Below are positions 22,363 through 33,889 of a stretch of 64,000 nt of DNA, in pieces. Below the pieces are notes generated by a model that worked only from the letters and a program-made list of their open reading frames with translations, was not told the origin of the DNA and did not search any database. Each line of letters starts with the position of its first letter. Position 1 is the first letter of the stretch. The translations under genes were made by a program, and so were the position numbers. The stretch lies in assembly GCF_025506355.1 (NCBI RefSeq), contig NZ_JANZYP010000021.1:1-64000 (forward strand), given 5' to 3'. The stretch comes from Sphaerisporangium corydalis. Its GTDB lineage: Bacteria; Actinomycetota; Actinomycetes; Streptosporangiales; Streptosporangiaceae.

Positions 22363-22368
22363 CCGCGG

Positions 22369-24896
22369 CTAGGCCCCGCGCATCTGGGCGCCGGTGCGCT
22401 CGGACGCGGACGCCACCGCGGCGTCCCTGGCGGCCGTGGTCTCCTCGACCGTCAGCGTGCGGTCCGGAGCCCGGAAGCGCAGGGTGTAGGCCAGCGACTT
22501 CCTGCCCTCGCCCACCTGCGCGCCGGTGTACAGGTCGAACAGCCGGATCGACTCCAGCAGCGGCCCCGAGCCCGCGCGCAGCGCCGCCTCGACCTCGCTC
22601 ACCGGGACCTCGGCCGGGACGACCAGCGCGACGTCCTGCGTGGCCACCGGGTAGGACGAGACCGGCTCGGCCTTCACCGGGCCGGGCAGCAACGCCTCAA
22701 GGACGCTCAGCTCCAACTCCATCGCGCAGGTGCGCGCCGGCAGCCCGTACGCCTCGGCGACGCGCGGGTGCAGCTCGCCGGCGTGCCCGAGCAGCGTCTC
22801 CCCCGCGTACAGCGCGGCGCACCGGCCGGGGTGCCACGGCTCGTGGCGGTCGGCCCGCACGCTCACCTCGACCCCGGCCTCACGCGCCACCACGCGCGCG
22901 GCCTCGACGGCGTCGGCCCAGGTCGCGTTGCGGCCCTCGCCCCACCAGCCGGACCGGTCGTGCTCACCGGCCAGCACCACGGCCAGCCGGAGCGGCTGGC
23001 GCGGCAGGGCGGCCGCGATGGAGGCCAGCTCCTCCTCGGTCGGCCTGCGGTCGACCCCGAGCACCGGGGCGGTGGCCGGGGCGCCAGGCTCGGGCCGGTA
23101 GACCAGGCCGGACTCGAACAGCGCCAGGTCGCCGAACCCCCGGCCCACGTTGCGCACCAGGGTCTTCAGCAGCCCCGGCAGCAAGGTCGTGCGCATCAGC
23201 GGCTCGTCCTCGCTGATCGGGTTGGCCAGGCGCAGGGCACGGCGCCGCGCGTCCTCTGCGGGAAGCTGCAGGCCGTCCAGGTCGCGCTCGCCCATGAACG
23301 GGTAGGAGAGCGTCTCGACGTACCCGGCGGAGGCGATCGCCCGGCCCACGCGGCGGCGCAGGCGCTGCGCCTCGGTGAGACCCGCCCCCGCCGGGGCGGC
23401 CGGCAGCACCGACGGCAGCTTCTCGTACCCTTCGAGGCGGATGACCTCCTCGGCGAGGTCGTTGGGGTCGGTCAGGTCGGGACGCCACGACGGCGCGGTC
23501 ACCGTGAGCAGCTCGGCCGGGTCCGGCGGCACCGGGCCCTCCAGCACGTCGGCCGGCGGCGCCTCGGCCCCGGCGCCCTGGCTGACCACGGTGCAGCCGA
23601 CCTGCTCCAGGCGGCGCACCACCGTGTCGCGGCCGTAGACGACGCCGGCCACCCGGTCGGGGTGGTCGGCCGGGATGGTGATCGTCGCGGGCTCGGTGTC
23701 CACCCAGGCGTGGGTGACGCCCGTGTCCGCGGTGCCGCCGCCGTAGGCGACCAAGAGCTGGACCGCGCGCCAGGAGGCGTACAGGGGAAGCTCGCGGTCG
23801 ACGCCGCGCTCGAACCGGCGCGACGCCTCGCTGACCAGGTTGTGGCGCCGCGACATGCGGCTGGTGCCGGTGGCGGAGAAGTGCGCCGCCTCGATCACCA
23901 GGTCGGTGGACGCGTCGGAGATCTCGGTGTCCAGCCCGCCCATCGTGCCGGCCATCGAGATCGCGCCGGAGGAGTCGGTGATCAGGATGTCCTCGGGGTG
24001 CAGCTCGCGCACCACGTGGTCCAGCGTCTCCAGGGTCTCGCCCGGCCCGGCCCTGCGGACCACGACGGGCCCGCTCAGCCGGGAGCGGTCGAAGGCGTGC
24101 AGCGGCTGGCCCAGCTCGATCATCAGGTAGTTGGTGACGTCGACGGCCAGGGACACCGGCCGCATCCCCGCGCGGGCCAGGCGCACCTGCATCCACATCG
24201 GGGTCTCGGCGGCCGGGTCGACCCCCGACACCGAGCGCAGCACGAAGCGGTCGCACGCCGAGGGGTCGGCGATCGACGCCGGGTGGGACTCGCCGGCGGG
24301 CGCGGGCGGCTCCACGTCGGCCGGGTCGCGCCACGGCACCCCGAAGGCCGTGGCGGCCTCGCGGGCCACGCCGCGGATCGACAGCGCGTACCCCCGGTCG
24401 GGGGCGATCTCCAGCTCGATGACGTCGTCGCGCAGGCCGAGCAGCTCGACCACGTCGGCGCCGAGGTGGGTGTCGGCGGGCAGGATCAGGATGCCGCTGT
24501 GGTCCTCGCCGATGCCCAGCTCGCGCGCCGAGCAGATCATGCCGTCGGACACGTGGCCGTAGGTCTTGCGGGAACCGACCTCGAACCCGCCCGGCAGCAC
24601 CGCGCCGGGAAGGGCCACCGCCACCCGGTCGCCGACCGCGAAGTTGACGGCGCCGCAGATGACCCAGCGCGGCGCCGCCTCCCCGACCTCGACCGAGCAG
24701 TAGCGGATGGGCTTCTTGAAGCCGGCCAGTTCCTCGACGGAGAGCACCTCGCCGACGACGACGTTCTTGATGTCGCCGCCGACGGACTCGATCGACTCCA
24801 GCTTGAGTCCGGCCGCCGTGAGCTTCTCGGCGACCTCTTGGGCGGTGGCGGCGGGCAGGTCGACGTACTCCCGCAGCCAGGAGAGCGGGAACTTCA

Positions 24897-24897
<1 letters not shown>
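22369..24897 (-). CDS. pheT: phenylalanyl-tRNA synthetase beta subunit
   Basis: Large subunit of the alpha2-beta2 class II enzyme that charges tRNA-Phe. The 842-residue product has the N-terminal tRNA-binding (EMAP-like) domain with [11 protein letters not shown] near 47-57, B3/B4 editing region, B5 domain ([32 protein letters not shown]) and the C-terminal anticodon-binding FDX-ACB domain ([29 protein letters not shown]). The ATG at 24895-24897 overlaps the pheS stop by one base (TGATG), indicating coupled translation. A long in-frame extension upstream is only the shadow of pheS. Confidence 0.97.
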
Positions 24898-27234
<2,337 letters not shown>

Positions 27235-27367
27235 TATCGCCTCCTCGACCCTACAGGGCCGACAATAGCGGGTTTCCCGTGCCGGACGGCAGCCCCACGC
27301 TCCGGGCGGGACGCCCCCGGCGGGCCCGGAACGCCTCCCCCGAGGACAAATGCGGGCGGTGGCCGGA

Positions 27368-27392
27368 CGTCCCGCGGGCGGCCCGCGGGACG
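27368..27392 (-). terminator. hairpin terminator after the rRNA methyltransferase
   Basis: CGTCCCGCGGG (27368-27378) and CCCGCGGGACG (27382-27392) form an 11-bp perfect stem with a 3-base loop, immediately after the TAG of the upstream gene (27394-27396). It separates that gene from the PAS kinase. Confidence 0.75.
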
Positions 27393-27393
27393 C

Positions 27394-28197
27394 CTAGGCC
27401 GAGCGCTGCGCCCGCGCCGAGGCATAGAGGCAGACACCGGCGGCCATCGCCAGGTTGAGGCTCTCGGCCCGTCCGTAGATGGGCACCCGTACGGCCTCGT
27501 CGGCCATGGCGAGGATCTCCTCGGGCAGCCCCCAGGCCTCGTTGCCGAAGATCCACGCCGTCGGGCCGCTCAGGTCCACGTCGTCGAGCGTCCGCTCCCC
27601 CGCGCCGTCGGCGGCGAGCACGCGCAGCCCCTTGTCCTTCAGATGGCGCACGGCCCCGGCCACGGGGGCCGAGGTGACGACGGGGAGGTGGAACAGGCTC
27701 CCGGCGCTGGCCCTGACGCACTTGCCGTTGTAGGGGTCCACCGAGGCGTCGGTGAACACCACCGCGTCGGCCCCCGCCGCGTCCGCCGTGCGCAGGACCG
27801 TGCCGGCGTTGCCGGGGTCGCGCACGTGGGCGAGGACGGCGACCAGCCTGGCGTCCCCGGTGACGCCCTCGGCCAGCGGGACGTGCACGAACCGGCAGAC
27901 CGCCAGCAGCCCCTGCGGGGTCACGGTCTGGGCCAGCTCGGCCATGACCTCGCCGCTCGCTCCGTGCACCGGGATCCCGGCCAGCCGGGCGGCGGTCACG
28001 ATGTCGGCGTGCCTGGTCTCGGCCTCGGCGGTGGTGAACAGCTCGCTGGCGACGCCCGGGAGGGCGAGCGCCTCCCGCACCGCCTGCGGCCCCTCGGCCA
28101 GGAAGGCGCGGTCCCTGTCCCTGAACGCGCGCTTGGTCAGGCGTTTGGCCGCCTTGACGCGCGGCGACCTGATGTTGGTCAGCTCGGACCCTGCCAC
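27394..28197 (-). CDS. TrmH/SpoU family RNA 2'-O-methyltransferase
   Basis: SAM-dependent methyltransferase of the knotted SPOUT class acting on rRNA or tRNA ribose. The 267-residue product has an N-terminal substrate-binding domain (residues 1-100) and the SpoU domain with motif 1 HVRDPGNAGTVLRTADAAG (about 124-142), motif 2 IFGNEAWGLPEE and motif 3 VPIYGRAESLNLAMAAGVCLY. Neighbouring infC-rpmI-rplT is a common partner of this gene in actinobacteria, suggesting 23S rRNA as target. The GTG start at 28195-28197 follows AGGGGGG. Exact modified nucleotide is unknown. Confidence 0.9.
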   Translation of the reverse strand: MAGSELTNIRSPRVKAAKRLTKRAFRDRDRAFLAEGPQAVREALALPGVASELFTTAEAETRHADIVTAARLAGIPVHGASGEVMAELAQTVTPQGLLAVCRFVHVPLAEGVTGDARLVAVLAHVRDPGNAGTVLRTADAAGADAVVFTDASVDPYNGKCVRASAGSLFHLPVVTSAPVAGAVRHLKDKGLRVLAADGAGERTLDDVDLSGPTAWIFGNEAWGLPEEILAMADEAVRVPIYGRAESLNLAMAAGVCLYASARAQRSA

Positions 28198-28299
28198 GTA
28201 CCCCCCTGGTAGAACCCTGGACCGTCGCGGCGCCCCTGTGAGCGGTCCGCGGGGGCCCGGGAGGGCGTCCCGGGGACCCGGGAGAGCGCCGGTGAAATG

Positions 28300-28338
28300 A
28301 GTGAACGACCCGCTCCGCGACAGAACGAGTCGTTCACT
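28300..28338 (-). terminator. inverted repeat after rplT
   Basis: AGTGAACGAC (28300-28309) and GTCGTTCACT (28329-28338) are perfect 10-bp arms with a 19-base loop, 16 bp after the rplT stop. It is a plausible terminator of the infC operon or an RNA-stabilising end. Confidence 0.5.
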
Positions 28339-28353
28339 GGGTCGTACGTCGGA

Positions 28354-28737
28354 TCAGCTCGCGACCGGCGCGTTCACGTCCGACGGCAGTGCCTTCCTTG
28401 CGGTCTCGGCCAGCGCCGCGAAGGTCGGGGCGTCGTTGACCGCGAGGTCGGCGAGGATCTTACGGTCCACCTCGACACCAGCGGCCTTCAGGCCCTGGAT
28501 GAACCGGTTGTAGGTGATGCCGTTCGCGCGCGCCGCCGCGTTGATGCGCTGGATCCAAAGGCGCCGGAAGGTGCCCTTCTTGTCCTTGCGATCACGGTAG
28601 GCATAGGTCAGTGAGTGGAGCATCTGCTCCTTGGCCTTGCGGTACAGCCTCGACCGCTGACCCCGGTAACCACTCGCCCGCTCGAGGACGACGCGGCGCT
28701 TCTTCTTGGCGTTGAGCGCCCGCTTTACGCGTGCCAT
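28354..28737 (-). CDS. rplT: 50S ribosomal protein L20
   Basis: Primary-binding 23S rRNA protein needed for early assembly of the large subunit. The 127-residue product starts [26 protein letters not shown] and continues with the conserved [23 protein letters not shown] and [15 protein letters not shown] segments. The length is slightly above the usual 115-120 because of a short C-terminal tail. It is last gene of the infC-rpmI-rplT operon, 24 bp after rpmI. Confidence 0.98.
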   Translation of the reverse strand: MARVKRALNAKKKRRVVLERASGYRGQRSRLYRKAKEQMLHSLTYAYRDRKDKKGTFRRLWIQRINAAARANGITYNRFIQGLKAAGVEVDRKILADLAVNDAPTFAALAETARKALPSDVNAPVAS

Positions 28738-28761
28738 TGTTCTATCTCCCCGGGGGTTCGG

Positions 28762-28956
28762 TTACTTGCCGAGCAGCTTTTTGATCTTCTTGGTGTCGGC
28801 GTCGGACATGACGACCTCAGGCTTGAGACGACGCGTCACCGTGGACGCCTTGTGCTCGTTGTAGTGAGCACGGTTCGCACGACGGCGAATGATCTTGCCG
28901 CTTCCGCTGAGGCGGAAACGCTTCTTCGCACCACTGTGCGTCTTCATCTTCGGCAT
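28762..28956 (-). CDS. rpmI: 50S ribosomal protein L35
   Basis: Small basic ribosomal protein of 64 residues: [20 protein letters not shown] at the start and a Lys-rich KKIKKLLGK end, both conserved. The ATG at 28954-28956 is the family start; an in-frame ATG eight codons upstream belongs to the leader and is rejected. It lies between infC and rplT, the invariant order in bacteria. Confidence 0.98.
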   Translation of the reverse strand: MPKMKTHSGAKKRFRLSGSGKIIRRRANRAHYNEHKASTVTRRLKPEVVMSDADTKKIKKLLGK

Positions 28957-29092
28957 GTCAGCCGTCTCTCCCTCGTTCATCCGTGCCGATTTCCCGGGTC
29001 AAGGTACCCCAGCCAAACGTCTGCCTGGCCGTGAACCTGACCCGGTCTTCGGTGTCTTGTCCACATCCCGCCGCGATGTCAGGCGGGGAGCG

Positions 29093-29716
29093 TCACTCCT
29101 GCGGTTCCGCCGACGCCATTTCCGGATCGAGGCCCATGTCGCCCTCCGCCGGATCGCCGGAGGTCCTCGCACGAGCCGCGGCCCGCTCGGCCTTGGCTTC
29201 CGCCTTCTTCTTGTGCGGCCCGATCACCATGATCATGTTTCGGCCGTCCTGCTTGGGCTGCGACTCGACGAAACCGAGTTCGGTGACGTCCTCCGCCAGC
29301 CTCTGCAGGAGCCGGAAACCCAGCTCGGGCCGCGACTGCTCGCGACCGCGGAACATGATCGTGACCTTGACCTTGTCCCCCGCCTTGAGGAACCTCACGA
29401 CGTGACCCTTCTTGGTCTCGTAGTCGTGCGGGTCGATCTTCGGCCGGAGCTTGATCTCCTTGATGATCGTGTGCGCCTGGTTGCGGCGCGCCTCGCGTGC
29501 CTTCATGGCGGACTCGTACTTGAACTTGCCGTAGTCCATGAGCTTGCACACGGGCGGACGAGCCGTGGCCGCGACCTCGACGAGGTCGAGGTCGGACTCC
29601 TGGGCCAGCTTCAGGGCATCGCCGATGGAGACGATACCGACCTGCTCGCCGTTCGGGCCAACGAGGCGGACCTCGGGCACGCGAATACGCTCGTTGATGC
29701 GGGGCTCAGTGCTGAT
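29093..29716 (-). CDS. infC: translation initiation factor IF-3, ATC start codon
   Basis: Binds the 30S subunit, prevents premature 50S joining and checks the start codon. The 207-residue product has the N-domain ([21 protein letters not shown]), the linker [16 protein letters not shown] and the C-domain with [14 protein letters not shown]. The mature family sequence begins [15 protein letters not shown]; the codon just before it is ATC (29714-29716), placed four bases after a perfect AGGAGG (TAGGAGGTCCC). No ATG, GTG or TTG fits. IF-3 genes elsewhere use AUU-type starts for autoregulation, so an AUC start is likely real. A C-terminal Ala/Glu-rich tail of about 30 residues is variable. Confidence 0.93.
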   Translation of the reverse strand: MSTEPRINERIRVPEVRLVGPNGEQVGIVSIGDALKLAQESDLDLVEVAATARPPVCKLMDYGKFKYESAMKAREARRNQAHTIIKEIKLRPKIDPHDYETKKGHVVRFLKAGDKVKVTIMFRGREQSRPELGFRLLQRLAEDVTELGFVESQPKQDGRNMIMVIGPHKKKAEAKAERAAARARTSGDPAEGDMGLDPEMASAEPQE

Positions 29717-30061
29717 GGGACCTCCTAGGTACCTGGCATTTATCCGCGTCGGTGCTTGACCGTGCCGGGGAGTCTCGCGAAATGCGAAAAGCCCCACACG
29801 TCGCGCATGCGGGGCCACTGAGCTCTCGGAGCACATGTCCTGGAGCTCGCCGGAGAAAGTCCGGTGGTGATCCTTGACCCGCCGGCCTTCCGGTCGAACA
29901 GGTGGGAGGAGGACCTCCGCTTGCGCGTCCAGCAGCCATGCCGGACCGATCAAGCAACAACGTTACCACAACACCCGACCCCCACCGAATAGTCCCCGCC
30001 CCCCACCACGGGCCATCACGATCCGTGAACCATCGGGCACGTAGCGTCGGAGTGCGGGCGG
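29717..30061 (-). promoter_or_regulatory. infC leader with attenuator-like hairpin
   Basis: The 345-bp gap upstream of infC contains no separate gene. On the minus strand 29786-29815 reads GCCCCGCA, a 9-base loop, then TGTGGGGC followed by TTTTC, that is a GC stem with a U-run about 70 nt before the infC start: an intrinsic terminator inside the leader. An AT-richer spot (GGTAACGTTGTTGC, about 29951-29965) could hold the promoter -10, but no good -35 was found. Leader control of infC-rpmI-rplT is known in other bacteria (L20 autoregulation); the mechanism here is inferred. Confidence 0.6.
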
Positions 30062-30892
30062 TCAACCCGTTCGAGCCGCTCGTTCGAGGAGTTCGGTCTC
30101 GCCGGCGGCGCGTACGGTTTCCAGGGGGACGTGGGCGTGGCCCGTGTACAGCTCCACCTGGCGGATCGCCTGGTGGAGGAGCATGGCGAAGCCGCTGACG
30201 ATGGTGCCGCCCGCGGCGTGCACGGCTCGGGCCAGGGGCGTCGGCCACGGTGAGTAGACCACGTCGAACACCACCGGCACCGCGGCGAGCGTCTTGGCGT
30301 ACGCGTCGGCCGCGCCCGAGGGCAGGGTGGAGATCACCAGGTCCACGTCGAGCACGGTGTCGATCTTGTCGAAGGTCTGCACCGCGAGGGTGAGGCCGAG
30401 CCGTTCTGCGACCTCCGCCGTCTCCCTCGCCCGCGCCGGGTCGCGGGCCACCAGCGTCGCCTCGCGCAGGCCGAGCTCGCGCAGCGCGGCGAGCGAGGAG
30501 GCCGCGGTGGCGCCGCCGCCGATGACGGCCGCGGCCCGGGGCGCCGGGGCGCCCGACTCGGCCAGGGCCTGGACGACGCCGTGCACGTCGGTGTTCTCGC
30601 CGTGTCTTCCGCCCTCGCGGAACACCACGGTGTTGGCCCCGCCGACCTCGACCGCGAGGCCGGAGACCGTGTCGAGCAGCGGCATCACGGCCCGTTTGAG
30701 CGGCATCGTCAGCGACAGGCCAGCCCATTCGGGGCCCATCGCCGACAGCAGCCCCGGCAGGCCGTCCTCGTCGCACTCGATCGCGTCGTAGCTCCAGCCG
30801 CGCAGCCCGAGCGCCTCGAAGGCGGCGCGGTGCAGGACCGGCGAGAGGGAGTGGGCGATCGGCGAGCCGAGGACGGCGGCACGCCGATCCAT
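30062..30892 (-). CDS. aroE: shikimate dehydrogenase
   Basis: Reduces 3-dehydroshikimate to shikimate with NADPH in aromatic amino-acid synthesis. The 276-residue product has the substrate site LGSPIAHSLSPVLHRAAF (8-25), the catalytic Lys in SLTMPLKRAVMP, NTD in GENTDVHG, and the NADP loop VIGGGATAASSLAAL. Start codon ATG at 30890-30892 overlaps the mltG stop by one base. The order ruvX-mltG-aroE is typical of actinobacteria. Confidence 0.95.
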   Translation of the reverse strand: MDRRAAVLGSPIAHSLSPVLHRAAFEALGLRGWSYDAIECDEDGLPGLLSAMGPEWAGLSLTMPLKRAVMPLLDTVSGLAVEVGGANTVVFREGGRHGENTDVHGVVQALAESGAPAPRAAAVIGGGATAASSLAALRELGLREATLVARDPARARETAEVAERLGLTLAVQTFDKIDTVLDVDLVISTLPSGAADAYAKTLAAVPVVFDVVYSPWPTPLARAVHAAGGTIVSGFAMLLHQAIRQVELYTGHAHVPLETVRAAGETELLERAARTG

Positions 30893-32055
30893 CAGCCCGC
30901 CCCGTGGTTCTTGTTGAACTCCTCGGCCAGCTTGAAGAACTCCGCCTCGGAGTCGGTGAACTTGGTGATGTGCCGCTTGGGGTCGGTGGTCACGAAGAAC
31001 AGCCAGGTGCCGTCGGCCGGCTCCAGCGCGGCCTTGATGGCGTGGTCGCCCGGGTTGCCGATCGGCCCGGGCGGCAGGCCGAGGCGCGCGTAGGTGTTGT
31101 AGGGCGACTTGCTCTTGAGCTCTTCGTGGGTCGCGGCGATGCCGAACTTGCCCAGGCCGTACATGACGGTGCTGTCCATCTGCAGCCGCATCTGCGGCGT
31201 GCGGTTCAGCCGGTTGTAGATCACCCGGGACACCTTGGGCATGTCCTGCTCGCTGCCCGACTCCGCCTGCACGATGCTGGCGATGGTCATGACCTCGAGG
31301 GGCGTGCGTCCCACCCGCTTGGCCTTCGCGACCAGGTCGGCGTCGGCGGCGGCGCGCTTGTAGCGGGTCACCATCGCGGCCAGGACGTCGTCGGGGCTGG
31401 ACTTGGGCGAGACCTCGTAGGTGGCGGGGAAGGCGAAGCCCTCCAGCCGCCTGGCGTACGCGGGGAGGCCGAGCGCCTCGCGGTCCCTGGCGGCCTTGCG
31501 GAAGTCCTCGACGGGCCGGCCCGTGGCGGTCGAGAGCTGTTCCAGCACCTGCGAGAGCCGCAGTCCCTCGCGCACGGTCACCGTGGTCTGCAGCCGGCGC
31601 TTGGGGTCCAGGAGCGGGACGGCGCTGCTCGCGGCCATGCCCTTGCGCAGTTTGTACTCGCCGGGCTGCAGCGAGGCGCTCTTGCCCGCCGCGCCGATGG
31701 CGTTGACGAACGCCCGCTCGCTGGCCACCACGCCCTGCTCGACGAGGGTCTGCGCCACTTCGGTGGCGCTCTGGCCCGCCTTGATCTCCACGAGCACCTC
31801 GCCGGAGCCCTGCCCGGTGAAGTCCTTGGGGACCGCGACGTCGCGGATCCAGTTGTAGCCGTAGTACCCGCCGACGCCCAGCACGCCCGCGATGATGATC
31901 ACCGCGACGAAGAAGGCGAGGAAGCCCTTGCGTTTCTGGCGCCGCTGGCGTCGCCTGCTGCGGCTTCGCGAGGATCGGGAGGAAACGCGAGACCGGCGCC
32001 GGGGACCCTCGTCGTCCTCGGCACCCAGCAGACTATCGAGGTCCAGATCGTTCAT
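30892..32055 (-). CDS. mltG: endolytic transglycosylase MltG (first paralogue)
   Basis: Membrane-anchored lytic transglycosylase that cuts growing glycan strands. A charged cytosolic N-terminus with an Arg/Ser tract (about residues 20-45) precedes one membrane span (FLAFFVAVIIIAGVLGVGGYYG), a LysM-like region and the YceG catalytic domain. Catalytic Glu is in IASIVQAESGSEQD; further motifs are [13 protein letters not shown] and PYNTYARLGLPPGPIGNPG. The 387-residue start is taken at the ATG 32053-32055; an in-frame TTG five codons earlier is possible. It lies 154 bp after a second mltG and overlaps aroE by one base. Confidence 0.93.
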   Translation of the reverse strand: MNDLDLDSLLGAEDDEGPRRRSRVSSRSSRSRSRRRQRRQKRKGFLAFFVAVIIIAGVLGVGGYYGYNWIRDVAVPKDFTGQGSGEVLVEIKAGQSATEVAQTLVEQGVVASERAFVNAIGAAGKSASLQPGEYKLRKGMAASSAVPLLDPKRRLQTTVTVREGLRLSQVLEQLSTATGRPVEDFRKAARDREALGLPAYARRLEGFAFPATYEVSPKSSPDDVLAAMVTRYKRAAADADLVAKAKRVGRTPLEVMTIASIVQAESGSEQDMPKVSRVIYNRLNRTPQMRLQMDSTVMYGLGKFGIAATHEELKSKSPYNTYARLGLPPGPIGNPGDHAIKAALEPADGTWLFFVTTDPKRHITKFTDSEAEFFKLAEEFNKNHGAG

Positions 32056-32209
32056 AGGTGCGCTCGCCAATCTCCCGGTAGGACCGCCCCGGCGTCAAGC
32101 GGGTACCCCGAATTGGGGGGAGATACCACGCAAGTCACTCCCGCGCCGGGGGCCGCGCCGGCCCGGGTGACCGGGCGTCCGCGGGGGGCGGTGGGGGTCC
32201 CGCCGGGCA

Positions 32210-33352
32210 TCAGTGCTGCCCGAGACGGTGGTTCAGCTCTTCTCGGAGTTTCACGAACTCACTCTCTTTGTCAGTGAATTTCGTGATTCTACGCGCTGGG
32301 TCGATCGTGACAAACCAGTACCAATCACCCTTAGCCGGACGAAGCGCCGCCAGGAGCGCCGCCTCGCCGGGATTGCTGATCGGGCCAGGAGGCAGCCCGG
32401 GATGCATATACGTGTTGTAAGGAGTGTCCCGCTTGATCTCGGCGTGCGAGGCCACGATGCCGTGCTTGCCCAGGCCGTACATCACCGTGCTGTCCATCTC
32501 CAGCTTGGCTCTGGACGCGAGGCGATTGTAGATCACCCTTGCGATCTTCGGATAGTCGCCGTCCCTGCCTCCCTCCGCCTGCACGATGCTCGCCACGACC
32601 ACCACCTCACGCGGCGTCAGCCGGTTCGCCGCGGCGCCCGCCTCCAGGTTCACGTGGGCGGCGGCGCGCCTGAACCGGCGCACCATGGACCGCAGCAGAT
32701 CGCGCGGCGTGGTCCCCGGCTCGACGTCGTAGGTCGCCGGGAACAGGAACCCCTCGACGGTCCCCTTGGCGTACGCGGGCAGCGCCAGCTCGGCCGGGCG
32801 GGCGGCCACCGCCCCCAGCCCGGCCGCGGGCATTCCCGCCCCGCGCGCCAGGCGCGCGACGGTCTCGGCCGCGCGCAGCCCCTCGGGGATCGTCACCCGT
32901 TTGCGGATCCTGGACTCGCGGGCCAGCAGCAGGTCGACCGCGGAGGAGGCGGCCATCCGCCGGCGCAGGCGGTAGCGGCCCGGCCGCAGGCTGCCGGCCT
33001 TGCCGCGCCGCTCGACCGCGTTGACGAACGAGCGCGAACTCGCCACCACCTCGGCGCGGACCAGGATCTCGCCGATCTGCGCGGCGCTCGCGCCCGGGAC
33101 GATCTCGACGACGACCGGGCCAGAGCCCGCGCCGTCGAAGTCCTCCGGCGCCATGATCGGGCCGAACAGCGCCAGCGCGCCGGCGAGGCCTACGGCCACC
33201 ACCGCCACGACCCCGCCGCCGGCCAGCAGGAGCAGCTTGCGACGGCCGCGGGCCGCGCGCTCGGCCGGCGGCTCGGGCGCGCGTTCCTCGGTGAACGAGA
33301 ACAGGTCGTCGGAACCGTCGCCGCCCTCGCCGGGGCCGGCGGGCCGGGTCAC
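32210..33352 (-). CDS. endolytic transglycosylase MltG-like protein (second paralogue)
   Basis: The 380-residue protein has the same layout as its neighbour: acidic cytosolic N-terminus, one membrane span ([25 protein letters not shown]) and a YceG domain with the Glu in [27 protein letters not shown] and [19 protein letters not shown]. The two copies differ widely outside these motifs and in their N-termini, so the duplication is old. Both keep the catalytic Glu and should be active. GTG start at 33350-33352 overlaps the ruvX stop as GTGA. Most relatives have a single mltG at this spot. Confidence 0.9.
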   Translation of the reverse strand: MTRPAGPGEGGDGSDDLFSFTEERAPEPPAERAARGRRKLLLLAGGGVVAVVAVGLAGALALFGPIMAPEDFDGAGSGPVVVEIVPGASAAQIGEILVRAEVVASSRSFVNAVERRGKAGSLRPGRYRLRRRMAASSAVDLLLARESRIRKRVTIPEGLRAAETVARLARGAGMPAAGLGAVAARPAELALPAYAKGTVEGFLFPATYDVEPGTTPRDLLRSMVRRFRRAAAHVNLEAGAAANRLTPREVVVVASIVQAEGGRDGDYPKIARVIYNRLASRAKLEMDSTVMYGLGKHGIVASHAEIKRDTPYNTYMHPGLPPGPISNPGEAALLAALRPAKGDWYWFVTIDPARRITKFTDKESEFVKLREELNHRLGQH

Positions 33353-33846
33353 CTGGCCGGCCCGGCGCTCGATTCCCCGCCGGGGCGCTGCCCCGGCGGC
33401 TCGACGGGTCTGCCCGGGGGCGCGCCGCTCGACCTCTCGGCGTCCAGGGCGGCCTGCAGCAGCACCACGGCCGCGGCCTGGTCGACCACTCCCCGCTGGT
33501 CCCTGGCCTTCACACCGCTGGCCCGCAGGCCCTGCTGCGCCGTGACCGTGGTCAGGCGTTCGTCGTACAGGCGGACGGGCGTCGGCGCGAGCCGCGCGGC
33601 GAGCCGGACGGCGAAGCCCCGCGCGGCGGCGGCGGCGTGGCTCTCCCGGCCCGACAGCGAGGTGGGCAGGCCCACCACCAGCTCGACGGCCTCGTGCTCC
33701 GCGGCGATCGCGGCGATGCGGTCGAGGTCGCCCCTGCCCCGGCGCACGGTCTCCACCGGTGTGGCCAGCAGGCCCGAGGGGTCGCTGCGGGCCACGCCGA
33801 TGCGGACCGACCCGACGTCCACGCCGATGCGGACGCCGCGCCTCAC
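33349..33846 (-). CDS. ruvX: putative pre-16S rRNA nuclease / Holliday junction resolvase-like YqgF
   Basis: RNase H-fold protein of the YqgF/RuvX family, implicated in 16S 5'-end maturation. The motif [17 protein letters not shown] (near residue 5) supplies the first catalytic Asp; [10 protein letters not shown] and [11 protein letters not shown] follow, and [14 protein letters not shown] holds the last acidic residue. The 165-residue start is the GTG at 33844-33846, which matches the family N-terminus but has a weak ribosome-binding site. A proline-rich tail of about 25 residues ([17 protein letters not shown]) is extra. It lies 43 bp after alaS. Confidence 0.9.
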   Translation of the reverse strand: MRRGVRIGVDVGSVRIGVARSDPSGLLATPVETVRRGRGDLDRIAAIAAEHEAVELVVGLPTSLSGRESHAAAAARGFAVRLAARLAPTPVRLYDERLTTVTAQQGLRASGVKARDQRGVVDQAAAVVLLQAALDAERSSGAPPGRPVEPPGQRPGGESSAGPAR

Positions 33847-33889
33847 GGCGGGCTCGTCGCGCGAGACCGCGCGTGCCGGGCGTCCATGG

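Noticed and set aside
19074-23216. A 1380-codon rightward frame overlapping the acylase and antisense to pheT
   Set aside because: Composition is Arg/Pro-rich as expected for a shadow frame in GC-rich DNA; it crosses two real genes on opposite strands.
30892-33352. Assembly duplication of mltG
   Set aside because: The copies differ in most positions and in their N-terminal regions, so they are true paralogues.
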